Positions 22,176-32,189 of a DNA stretch of 64,000 nucleotides are shown piece after piece. Numbering within the stretch: position 1 is the stretch's first letter; each line of letters begins with the position of its first letter. A program made the position numbers and the translations under genes. The DNA comes from Atopsyche davidsoni (lineage: Eukaryota > Arthropoda > Insecta > Trichoptera > Hydrobiosidae): NCBI GenBank assembly GCA_022113835.1, contig JAILWY010000001.1, positions 16,360,501 through 16,424,500 of the forward strand, read 5' to 3'. The notes under the pieces are model-generated. The model was not told the DNA's origin, searched no databases, and worked only from the letters and a program-made list of their open reading frames with translations.

Positions 22176-22224
22176 TTTTAAAACAACTATAGCCTTTTCG
22201 TTTTCATAGCATCGTAAGTGCATC

Positions 22225-22440
22225 ATGACTCTATGAAGTATTGGGAATTCAATGTTAGTAAATGGTGCTGGTTAACAATGTTAACCTGTCGCTGGCACCC
22301 ATGAAACCTCCAGGAGACGAAATTGCTTTGGCGGAAAGTGGATCTGCCATTAGTTCGAACGTCAACTCTCTTAGCATATACCAAGATTGCAAATTGTAAT
22401 ATTGCACGTAATACGATGATTGATTTACAAAGCAATGTAC
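22225..22440. other. Mixed-composition segment with a 70-codon frame
   Basis: Balanced composition with a minus-strand frame (22223-22435) that shows no known domain. The word gttaaca repeats in inverted form at its centre. Could be regulatory or an unrecognised repeat. Confidence 0.2.
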
Positions 22441-22645
22441 TACAAGAATATAATAGTAAAACCTGTTGTATTTAACTAAATTTATGTTAATTATTTAGTG
22501 ACTTATTTGAATTTTGAAGGATTGTTTTTGGTGTAAATTTCACTTAGGTTTATTATATTTAACTTGAAATGCATATTTTAATGATGAAAAGATTGTTTCA
22601 GTTTGTAAAATAACTATTATTTACACATAAGCTTTGATAGTCATA

Positions 22646-22646
22646 T

Positions 22647-22736
<90 letters not shown>
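22646..22736. repeat. (AC)n(AT)n microsatellite
   Basis: About ten AC units followed by about 35 AT units. Same compound structure as the microsatellite inside the MITE at 8679. Confidence 0.95.
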
Positions 22737-22742
<6 letters not shown>

Positions 22743-22779
22743 AGTTATAGTATGACAGATATTTTCAATAACTTAACTT

Positions 22780-22855
22780 CAATATTTAAACAAAGAGTTT
22801 TTGGTGGAATTCCATTTTAAATAAAATACTCTTGTGATTATTCCACACGTACCAC
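22780..22855 (+). repeat. Fragment of ACCGGT-family ribozyme repeat (flanking modules only)
   Basis: ggtggaattccattttaaat and then ataaaatactcttgtgatta and ttccacac match the module order at 2891-2970, with small differences. The ribozyme core is missing. Confidence 0.65.
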
Positions 22856-22869
22856 CAAAAACATTATAG

Positions 22870-25255
22870 TTTAACTGTCAATTACAGTTGTGAAAGTATT
22901 AAACATTTTCAGTATATTTACAGTACTAGTTGTGATAGCCCAACTATTGCAACAAATATGGAGTATTAATTTTCCGATTGTTTCGATAGTCTAATTACCC
23001 CTTTTCAGTTGGTAATATAATACAAATATTAAATTTTACTTGGTTTTCCTCAGCTGATAAATTATTACTAAAGAGTAGTATTGATAGCCTAACCAATTTT
23101 CTATGCTGGTTAAATATTACAAGTGTAAAAATAGTATTAGCTTACTCTTGGTTTGAAACCACTAAATTTTCTTCTATTATGTTATCAAATAGTATATCAA
23201 ATATTCAATATTAGTTTATCGCTTAAAAAGGTAAGTTGTCGGACTTTCAAATCTACTTTTAGTCAAATTAAAATTCTCAAAGAGTATTCAAAAATAGCAG
23301 GTGTCTTGTTTAAGTAAATTCTGTAGTTGTTGCTCCTTTTCCTTTATTTTCTGTTAGGTGTCCATTTAAGTTGACGGCAACTGGACTCGGTTTCTCGACT
23401 GTAGCGCAATAGTTCAGGCAAAAAAGCTTTTAACTACAACTAGCAAAACAAGTCGGAACATAAACTAGTGTTTTAAAATATTAAACTTCAGGAATTTTAA
23501 GTTTATGTGCTGCAAAAATATCTTAAATGCGCTGCGTTAGTTTTCGTTTAGTGCAGACTTATTCTATTACGTAACATTTCAAAATTATGTGAAAAGTGCA
23601 TTGGGTACTTTTTAAAGATTTTTGTGTGCTTTTGGAGTGAAACACATTTCTTTAGTGCTTTAATAAATCATTAAAATATAAAATACAAATTAAACAATCA
23701 ATATAAATATAAACTAAATATTTAGCTCTTACAGTTTGAAAATGTTGTTTTCAAATTTCATAAAGTATGTGGATTCAAAACGAATATGTTTTAAAGGCTA
23801 TACAGATGCAGTGAATAAAGTATTCAAGAATTTTCCAGTATAAAATAAACAAAACAAATCCAGCATTTTATTAAAAAAAACCGTCACGTTTTCCCAGTAC
23901 AAAGTTTTCACACTTAAACTCTTCGTTGCTTAAAAGCGTTTCCTAAACAAACTTTTATCTAGTGGGTGTAACTTATGATATCCAAGCAATAAGTTTGCCT
24001 AGCCCAACCTCCACCCCCTTTGGCGCTTAATCTACCCCCACCCCCTGACACTTCGTACCCTTAGCCGGAGCCTAGTGGAAAGTATTATCCCGGGCTATAA
24101 AGGTAAAATAAAAAACATGGGAAAAATGGCAAAATTACATTTCATTACGGAAATGTTACTTAATGTATGTGTATTCTGTGGGTAATGATAGCTTTTGTGA
24201 AATAACACGCATGTTCTATATACGGTCTACCGTATAGTTTAGAACGTAGATTATCCTGAAAGAATATTTTTATTACTGTCACGTTTTGTTATTAAACCTT
24301 TATTCTATTTTGAAATTTAATAAAGGCTTTAACGTTTTTTTTTCACATACAAAAAATATTTAATAATTAGTAACGAGGTATAATAAAAAGAAAACTACGG
24401 ATTATATTGAACTGCTGAGGAAATTTTTTAACAAAAAAAAAAGTGTTTTTCTTACTTTTGAATGTTAACTACTAATGGGTGTTAAACGTGAATCTATATA
24501 TTATTTATTTATTTCATTACAGACACGTTATTTCTGACTCAATTAATTATTTAACACATTGGTAAGTTATCAAATATTCATAAAACCCAGATCCATTAGC
24601 TTCACCCATGTAAATAATGGAAAGTACATTCGTCGTATCGAAGGATCCTGATAGTTAAATGTATTATGTTACCAAGCCGCAATACCCAGCTGTCGTAAAT
24701 TTAGGTTTAAATAATAACATTGGCACATTGACAATAATATAATTGTAAAATCCAAAAATAGGCTTCAAATTAAGTTAAACATTTAAAAAAAAAAAGTAGC
24801 ATACCTACAGTAAATTAGTAAAACTTCATATTTAACTAACTTATATGATTTGGCAAATGGCAAAGAGATTACAATCATAATCTGCTTTTGATCTTTATAT
24901 TCTAGCTGTTTGGCGATTCTATTTATCTACATAATATTTCATTTAAATATGTAAATTCTAATATATATTCTATGGACTATTTATTAAATATTTCAAAGCA
25001 CTTTTGGTAAAATTAAATTGAAGTCAAAAGTTGAAATACAATACTAAAAATTGAGAAAAAATCATAAAAAAAACCGTTCTATAAGAAACCATAAAATAAT
25101 TGGTTGAAATGTGCAGCCAGCAATCTATAATTTGTTCACAAAATAGAGATAAAAATGAAGTTTGATCGCTTTTGAAAGATTTTTCTTGCGACCTTTGAGG
25201 CTGAGTACAAAGTTTTAATTGCGTGTTTGCTTTGACGCTGGCTTCAATTTAAAGT
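22870..25255. other. Non-coding; C-rich block near 24003
   Basis: Mostly AT-rich with no gene recognised. The exception is 23995-24100, which is C-rich on the plus strand. Confidence 0.5.
24003..24046 (-). other. Possible G-quadruplex tract
   Basis: The minus strand has four or more G runs of three to five bases: two GGGGG runs one base apart, a 16-base gap, then GGGGG and GGG. The long middle loop makes folding uncertain. Confidence 0.35.
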
Positions 25256-25268
25256 TCAAAGTACTTAC

Positions 25269-25408
25269 CAGCTGCATGTAACTCCGTCGCCCACTGTAGC
25301 CGTGGTCCCAGACGCACCGCGTCCGATGGCGCCGGAGATAAATCTGTCTCTATTTATTATTTGATATTTTAAACACCGTGTACCTGTACAACTCTCATAT
25401 GAACTGCA
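25269..25408 (-). other. Candidate exon-like island with splice donor
   Basis: A GC-rich block at 25269-25345 ends, on the minus strand, in CTG followed by GTAAGTAC (25262-25269), an excellent donor match. The frame leading to it is open from 25408 to the donor and reads DRFISGAIGRGASGTTATVG near its end. No polypyrimidine acceptor precedes it and I do not recognise the peptide. GTAAGT words occur by chance many times in 64 kb, so this is only a candidate. Confidence 0.2.
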
Positions 25409-25739
25409 TTAAATGTAATAAAAAATTTAAGAGAAAAAAATTTACTTACATATACTGGCGATTGCAGACGCAATGCGTCAAGTTAATCTGTGTGGGGAGA
25501 TTATTAACTAAATTAATCAATATATATGAGAAACTAGACGGAAAAGTCAGGTAAATGGGCTGCTTGAAGCAGTCAGTTCCAAATGCGGTTATATCCATCT
25601 TATTGAATAGTAAGTGTTGCACCTGATCAATAGTTTTTAAAGGTATAATATTTAATAAGAAAAATAATATTAATATCACTTCGTTTAATTTTAATTTTTC
25701 ACGTTGAGGAAGGAACACTTTGAAAACCAGAGCCACTTA

Positions 25740-26150
25740 AATTCATCGAAGTTTCAAGGACACGGCTAACATAATTTACTTTCAATGTTGCCATGTAAGG
25801 CTTGTAGCATGCAGGTTCTATTTCCATAGATAAGGGATGATATAATAAACGTACGAGAGAGGTGTTAACCATTTACTGCGGCCAGAAGTCTCCTGTCAAA
25901 GTGCTTTAGTTTCACTAATAAAGTGGTCTTGCGGCGTAAGGGATGGAAACCTGCTAGCTAGGGGTGGATTTAGCCCCGCCCGAGATTAATCTATATCGCA
26001 AAACCTGTCTTCAAGGAAACCGAGCTCCGTACATGTAATGTAAACACTGCCATAAATTCTACAGGACGTGCATCTCAGGGATACTTGCAGCCGCGGAAAT
26101 GTATCTCCATGAAAAGACGTTAGCAATTTGTCTTATAATGAGCTTTCCCA
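25740..26150. promoter_or_regulatory. Mixed-composition island
   Basis: Balanced sequence with CG dinucleotides from about 25740 to 26150, richest near 25960-26100. No frame or repeat recognised. Candidate regulatory DNA. Confidence 0.28.
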
Positions 26151-26450
26151 TTAGGCTTGGAATTAATTTTTAAAGTACGATATATATTATCCGCCCAATA
26201 AGACCTAATATTTTAACTGTTATTCGGTCACAAGGGAAATATATTTATTTTTGTATAAAATAAAATTAGTTATGGGTTTTCATAACTGATTAATGTAAAA
26301 CTTCATTTAATTAATATTAAAATTTATAAGTAATTTAAAATATTTATGTTTGAACGTTTTGGTTTTTGAGCTCAAACAAGTATATAATTTTAATATTTTA
26401 AAATTCTAATTAAAAAACTTTTTTTTAAAAAGTGATATAAATTGATTGTA

Positions 26451-26457
<7 letters not shown>

Positions 26458-26524
<67 letters not shown>
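26458..26524. repeat. (TA)n microsatellite
   Basis: About 33 uninterrupted TA units. Confidence 0.97.
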
Positions 26525-26526
<2 letters not shown>

Positions 26527-26859
26527 CTTTTCTCGAAGTATAATCTTGTTTTAAGAGTTTATTTATTTTATGCTATTTATTTTAAATATCAAATATAAAA
26601 TACGTCGTCATATTCTTATGAAATCAAAAACACTCCTCAGTGTATAAACATAAAGCGATACTGTAGTACCAGTATCTTTTCCGTGATTTTTCTTCGTCTG
26701 AAGGGTTTAAAAATAATGGAAACCATTTTGAAAGAAATCCTCTCTGTCGCGCAAACACCGTTTCACTTCAGAACACTATATAATTTCCTAGCTGCAGGCA
26801 TTCAGTGTGATATTCTTTAGCTTTCATATAATAGAGGATTGTAAATTCGTGACTTCCTT

Positions 26860-27065
26860 TGTTTGCGCCGGTTGTTTGATGTTGGCCTGCCGCCCGCGCG
26901 GTACCTGCGCCGAACAATTGTTTCCCTGCCAGAATGACTTCGTGACGAGCTCGGAATCTTCGGCATTAAGACGCAAGAGATTGGTTTATTTGTCGAGAGT
27001 CGTTGCTTCTTGATTGTGAGCAGCCCTGAAGAGAGACGGCTGAGATATTTGGTGGACAGTAAATG
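26860..27065. promoter_or_regulatory. GC-balanced, CpG-containing island
   Basis: CG-containing core at 26885-26975 with overlapping short frames on both strands. No recognisable domain. Confidence 0.3.
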
Positions 27066-27604
27066 CTTAAAAAGAAACAGCTTAGCAAAAATACACGCTT
27101 TTTTCTCTGCGATATCGAATAAATGAGATGTCACCTTGTACGTGAGAACAAACAGAGAAGTATATCAAAACAACTCTCTTCGTCTTCGAACTCAAATGAA
27201 ATATATACTTAGTCAACGGTCATTATTGTAAATTGTTTCGTCTGTTATATTTATTTTCAATACTCAAACACTTATTTTAAAGCTTTTAAATACTCTTATT
27301 CTTATGATTCATACGCACACCGAAAAGAGTAGAGAGTGTTAATTAATTATCAAGTACAATACATGTTATAATCATTAATAACCGTAAAACTTCGTCATGC
27401 TAATATACATGTTGATACTTTTCTACCTGGGACATGACAACCCAGTGGTATATGATAAGTCACAGAAGTGTCAGAAAATCATAATCGAATGGTTGGCTAC
27501 AGACCACCGCACACTTTGTGTGCAGTCATCATCACCGAGCGGACTAATCCGATTAAGAACCGTCGTGTATAATTTAGAACAAGCGACAAAGAACGGTGAA
27601 CGGT

Positions 27605-27700
27605 GAGACACTTAAACAACAAATATCAATAGCCAAATGACTAAGAAACTACGAATTTTTTTATTTGTGAGTGCTTTCGCCTTTTAAAGGCTTCTTTGTC
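27605..27700 (-). ncRNA. Hammerhead-like core, AGCGCT family
   Basis: On the minus strand: ACAAAGA (27693-27699), where A6 to A9 are kept but C3, U4 and G5 are changed; one extra A (27692); a perfect 5-bp stem II, GCCUU/AAGGC, with a three-base loop (27679-27691); GAAA ending at 27675; helix III AGTGCT (27670-27675), one C-to-T change from the palindrome AGCGCT; and C (27669). The preceding plus-strand flank (aacaacaaatatcaatagcc at 27615) recurs near 55163, 55440 (inverted) and 40303, so the repeat is larger than the core. Confidence 0.5.
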
Positions 27701-28539
27701 CATAGGAAGACTTTCAGTTTCGTATATACTTAAAAGTTAAAAAAAAAGTTTTAATAATAAAACACCTACCATTTAAAATAACTAGATGATAAATTTCATA
27801 GTCTTGTATTTTGAGATTTTTTTGCAATAAGAACGATTGGAAGCTTAGTGGTGAAACTGAGTTGAATAATCGGTGAAGAGAAAATGCCTGTACGCTCTAG
27901 ATATTAAGAAGTTAATCTGTAGATAAAATTTTACACTTGTGCAAACAAATCATTTTTAGGTTTAATATTTATTTATGGTGAAGATTTATGAACATTTTCC
28001 TATTCATATCGGGGAGTCCACGCTATTGTGATTGACTATTCCAAAACACACGAACACTCCTTTAGTAGCGGAAAATTAACAACAAACATAAATCTCTACT
28101 AAGCATATAAATTTTATGATCTCCTTTTCTTGGTATTTTTACAGAGTTGTTATTTGTGGGAAAGGATTTAGCTCTGATACTGAAGTCATTTTCAGGTATC
28201 ATAAAATATCTGAAGACACAAGTCATAACTCAGCACAACATCCAAGATAGAATATCATCTAATAACAAAGGCTGCCAAAACTTAATGAGATATTTAAACA
28301 TGTCAGATATTATGAGCAATCAAATTGAATCTCAGTTCCTAGAATTGAAAAACCAAAGTCACAAATCACATCGCTATACAACACCCAAGAGAGAATATTT
28401 TCTAAAAGTAACAGAAAATTTATACACATCAATAATTGAAAGCGTTTTAGTTGATATTCTTTGAATAACAACGATCACGATAAAAGCATTTTCTTTCTAG
28501 TGTGAGGGAATGATCATTTTTTTCAGGAGCTCAATCAAA

Positions 28540-28700
28540 AGTTGTCCAATATGACGGTGCGAGAAGGAGCGCGCGGATATACGCAGTTATTGATGGAGAC
28601 GAATTGCCCGAAAATCCTGGCGGGCTGAGGTAAAGCGCGAGAGTTGAACGATCGCCTCAGGATAACGAAGGTCGCACAGGAAGCGAGCGGATCCTGTTTT
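28540..28700. promoter_or_regulatory. GC-balanced, CpG-containing island
   Basis: CG dinucleotides are frequent at 28550-28700 between AT-rich flanks. No frame or repeat recognised. An AT-rich 105-codon frame just upstream (28147-28464) is of a length expected by chance and is not called. Confidence 0.32.
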
Positions 28701-28859
28701 ATGTATGGCGGAGGGAAACTATTTCTCTACTTTTTATCCGGTTAGGACAGGGTACTTGTTGACTGATGAAACGCTCGGAACTAAAATAGAAAGGCTGTTA
28801 CTTAAGGTAACATTCTGGTTTTCTTTTTAAGACTTCCTGGCTTTTATGTACGTCCATAA

Positions 28860-29820
28860 TGTATGCGAGAGAGTAAATTATGTAGCGTAAAAAGAATAAT
28901 GCAAAGTTTTTTTACCAGCACAGAGTTAGCGGTAACTGTACAGACGATATGCAGCCTTATGAGCTCTCTACCTCGTAATGGCATTGTGAGATAATCACGT
29001 AATTTATTTAACATATTCTGTGATATGATAAACTTGAATACAAAAATGCATTCATTTTTAAATTTTATAACAAAAAAGACGAGTTTACGTTATGTAGATC
29101 ATTTGAAAAATATAGCACAGTATATGCTGAGATTCGACACGTTTATTGTGTTTATATGTATGTTAACTAGATAAATTAAAATAAATTTAATTAGTTCCGC
29201 AGAATTCTATTTCTCAAATGTCTTCTGGATATTTTATTATATGTGTGAATCGGTTGACTTAAAATGACATACAATATTCATGTTTAAGTCTTTTTATGAG
29301 ATATTGATTAAAATAGGTATTTAAAAGTTTGTCTGTTTATATGTGATGTAACATCTGCATGCATTATACTGTGATTCAATCTTGAGTAGGAAGTAAATTG
29401 ATAACAATTAGAAGTTTCTCAACACCAAGAAAGACTAATCTTACTTGAAGCTCGTTCATTCTTTCCTCTGATTTATTATAAAGAAGATTTTTCTATATAG
29501 GCTCGCAATATAAAGATAATCTATCAAACAAGACAGTCAAAAAATATAATCACGTATCTGTGATGCAGAAGGCGAAACATCGTAATCTTAAACTATGTCA
29601 TCACAATTAGTAGGTAATTGCAGCACTGTTTGGTAAGGCGTATTTTTGTTTTTTTTTTTTTGTTTTCAACAAACAAAAAATCTTACATAATTACAATATA
29701 ATCAGAAAAAAAATTTCCAAGCTGCAAGAAGCAAGCGGGAAATTTAAGCTTTTGGGGGCTGAACTGCAGTGATGCGTATTTTATTTTTTTTTAAACTAAA
29801 AATGCAAAAAACATAAATTA
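28860..29820. other. AT-rich non-coding stretch
   Basis: No gene recognised. A weak hammerhead-like string at 29557-29587 is discussed under rejected items. Confidence 0.5.
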
Positions 29821-29824
29821 TAAT

Positions 29825-29900
29825 TTTAATATTTTAAATAATATACTTGAGTGATTTTATTACAAATTCCACCAAGTGCTCTCTATCATATGTAATATTG
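29825..29900. repeat. Fragment of ACCGGT-family ribozyme repeat, rearranged
   Basis: ttttaatattttaaataata and acttgagtgatttt (29825-29858) are the forward AT-rich module. attccaccaagtgctctcta and following bases (29867-29899) are the other module in reverse orientation. The ribozyme core that separates these modules at 59.8 kb is absent here. Confidence 0.65.
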
Positions 29901-29965
29901 ATTTCATTAAAAGTTTTAATCTTTTTAAAAATATGTTATTCTTACAGAATTAAAGAAATAAACAT

Positions 29966-30035
29966 TTCGCCACTCGGATCTAAACCCGGAAACTCATAGA
30001 CGACAATAAAACGTGCTAACCACTTAATTTCGAGG
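29966..30035 (-). repeat. tRNA-like (SINE-type) fragment
   Basis: On the minus strand an A-box-like aagtggttagcacg is followed about 40 bases later by a B-box-like gggtttagatccgag. Spacing fits a tRNA-type internal promoter. No full cloverleaf was found. Confidence 0.45.
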
Positions 30036-30094
30036 CGATTAATTATGAGATTGCTTGTCTCAGTACTGTCAATAAATTAACATTCGGTTTAAAA

Positions 30095-30240
30095 TTAATT
30101 TTGTAGTCAAAGATGTCCCCCTCATTCCGGCACTCGCAGAAGGGATGGGGCGGGAGCACAGGCCGAATCGATTCATTATTTAAAGGCTAATTGTACAGTT
30201 TACCCTCAGTAATTGTTTGCAGACCGTCGCAGAGGGGCGC
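30095..30240. promoter_or_regulatory. GC-balanced island
   Basis: CG-containing block at 30115-30175 and 30225-30245. No domain in the frames. Candidate regulatory DNA. Confidence 0.28.
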
Positions 30241-30741
30241 ACACTAGTGACTTCGATTTATAGAAATGCTTTCAATTATTTACAGACCTGGTTTGTATAC
30301 CTAATGAGTTGCATTGTTGAATGTATAGAAGGAAATTCTATGATCACTACCGTGCGTTTTTATATTCAATGTCAGTTTTTGTTTGAAATGCGATGCGAGG
30401 CTCATTGTTAGCCATCACAAACTGCTATTATTTTAAATGCTAGATCGGTGAGCTTTTCACTGAATATACATTTATCCTAGGCCAGTCTTATCTATTATTT
30501 AATTAAAGAATTTATAAAAACATATTTACTATATCGAATAAATTTGAAGCCTTTTATTTGCACACACGAGTTGAACGACGCCGTGCGGGATATATAGTTA
30601 AATTTCATAGGTCTATCCAAATGTGTTTAATTGAACAGCGCTCATAACTACGGCCGAAGTACTTACTTCGGAATTCATTGGAGTGACTGTGTACACACGC
30701 ATCAATCACTCTGGTTCAATTTGCAAAGCATTCGCATTTCG

Positions 30742-31203
30742 CTTACAAACAGAGCATGAAGGGATTAGCACACGTGGTATGGAGATCATGCAGTGATCTT
30801 CAGGAGATCATTAAATGATTATTTAATGATTGCTAACAAAAAGGACCGCCAGGGATTAACGCACGGAGTATAGAGATCTGGGGATCATTGAGTGATCACC
30901 TAATGATTATTTACTTACAAACAGGGCATGGAGGGATTATAGGTATTATTATTACAGGATATGGAGGAACATTAGTGATCTTTGGGAATCATTTAGTTAT
31001 CTTTCGCTAGACACGTAATATGAAAATCACGTAGTGATCGTTGGTGATCATTAAGTAGCTTTTTAAAATAGGACACAGAGAAACTAGCGTATACAGTAAA
31101 GAGATCATAATATTTTTTTAGAAGATCATTTGGTAATCTTTGGAAGATGATAAAGTGATTTTTTCGTTGAGATCATGGGGAGATCGTGATAGATTATCTA
31201 GCA
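30742..31203. repeat. Degenerate GATC-rich tandem array
   Basis: Roughly five diverged units of about 60-95 bp. Units 1 to 3 begin at 30742, 30833 and 30914 with cttacaaacag or a variant, then a catggagggatta-like word. Every unit contains paired gatcat/gtgatc words, so GATC is far more frequent here than around it, and each unit can fold on itself. Later units (from 31007 and 31067) have lost the start word. It is an old minisatellite or eroded satellite block, not coding. Confidence 0.65.
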
Positions 31204-31209
31204 AAAATA

Positions 31210-31890
31210 TTCAAATTATTTTTTTGTTTCAAATCGTCTCTTCTTAATGTTTGAAAAATTAGGACTGTGTTTAATATGTCAACATTCATGTATCTATTAT
31301 TCTGTAATTCCATTACCATCCTGAAATTTTTTGTTATAGGAGTTGCTTAATTAAATAATATGCATGATAATGCTTATATTTTTACTAAAAGTTTTGTGTT
31401 GGTGTTGGTGACATTTTCTTAGAATGTATGGAAACGGTTGTTTAAACGTTTTTAAATATTTATAATTCATGCAAACGTATAGCTTAAAATCAAGTTTTAA
31501 GTAATATTCGGTAATCGATCACTTTAAGTCTTCAATTTTCGTTCGGCACATACGTTTCGTTCAAACTGGCTGTCACAATCTGGCCCCGTAATCCTTTCGC
31601 CAACAGTGACTCTACAACTGAGCGAAAATTTAAATCTCATATGCAAATTTATCTGTGCGCTTATTACCCACTAATTTGTTTCCGAAACATTGGACGTTAC
31701 GAAATAATAAAAGAAAAACTTCTTCAACTTTTAAATTGGCACTTTGTGAATATTTCAAATTGTTAAAGTAGAGCTTGGAATGAATTCTTATTTGGTATCA
31801 TGGTGATATATTTCGTCTGTTTTGCTTAAAGTTTCGTGTATGTTTTTTGTATCTGCACACAATGCCAAAATCATATCGCTTAAGTGGACA
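31210..31890. other. Non-coding, AT-rich
   Basis: Nothing recognised apart from a small balanced patch at 31555-31640. Confidence 0.5.
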
Positions 31891-31904
31891 TTTACAACTT
31901 AATA

Positions 31905-32180
31905 TTGTGATAACGGGTTCACCTGGCTCGTAAAAGCGGCAGCAAAAAGGTTTTAAAAAGCCATAGGCGCTTCAAAAGCGATAGATAAAAACGTTTTATA
32001 GTTTCGAAGCCTTAAAAAGCAGCGTTTAGGCATATGCGATGCTGGCGGACCGAACGTAACGAATTGTAACGGGTGTAACGGCCAATCAAACGGCGTTCAC
32101 CGTTCGAACTCGTTTAATATGGTTAGCGTTGCGTTCGTTACCAGATTCGGTTCATTGTGAAAAGATAACGAGAAACGAAG
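31905..32180. other. Balanced segment with imperfect internal inverted repeats
   Basis: CG-containing DNA. The words gaccgaacgtaacga (32048) and its loose reverse complement ttcgttaccagattcggttc (32130) flank about 70 bp, suggesting an eroded inverted repeat. Could be an old DNA transposon end or a regulatory island. Confidence 0.25.
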
Positions 32181-32189
32181 CATTTTCAG

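Noticed and set aside
27505..27535. Hairpin gcacactttgtgtgc next to tcatcatca
   Set aside because: Stem II-like and CUGAUGA-like parts are present on the minus strand, but the required GAAA on the other side of the hairpin is missing.
28147..28464. 105-codon plus-strand open frame
   Set aside because: AT-rich, lysine- and asparagine-rich translation without a recognisable domain; several frames of this length are expected by chance in 64 kb.
28760..28780. CTGATGAAACG on the plus strand
   Set aside because: CTGATGA runs straight into AAACG with no stem II, so it is not a hammerhead.
29557..29587. Hammerhead-like string ctgtgatgcagaaggcgaaac
   Set aside because: CUGAUGA is interrupted, the segment between it and GAAAC cannot form a stem II, and helix I is only two pairs. 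Possibly a very old relic, but not supportable.
32001..32030. agtttcgaagcc, suggesting a hammerhead 3' half
   Set aside because: No CUGANGA and no convincing stem II nearby.
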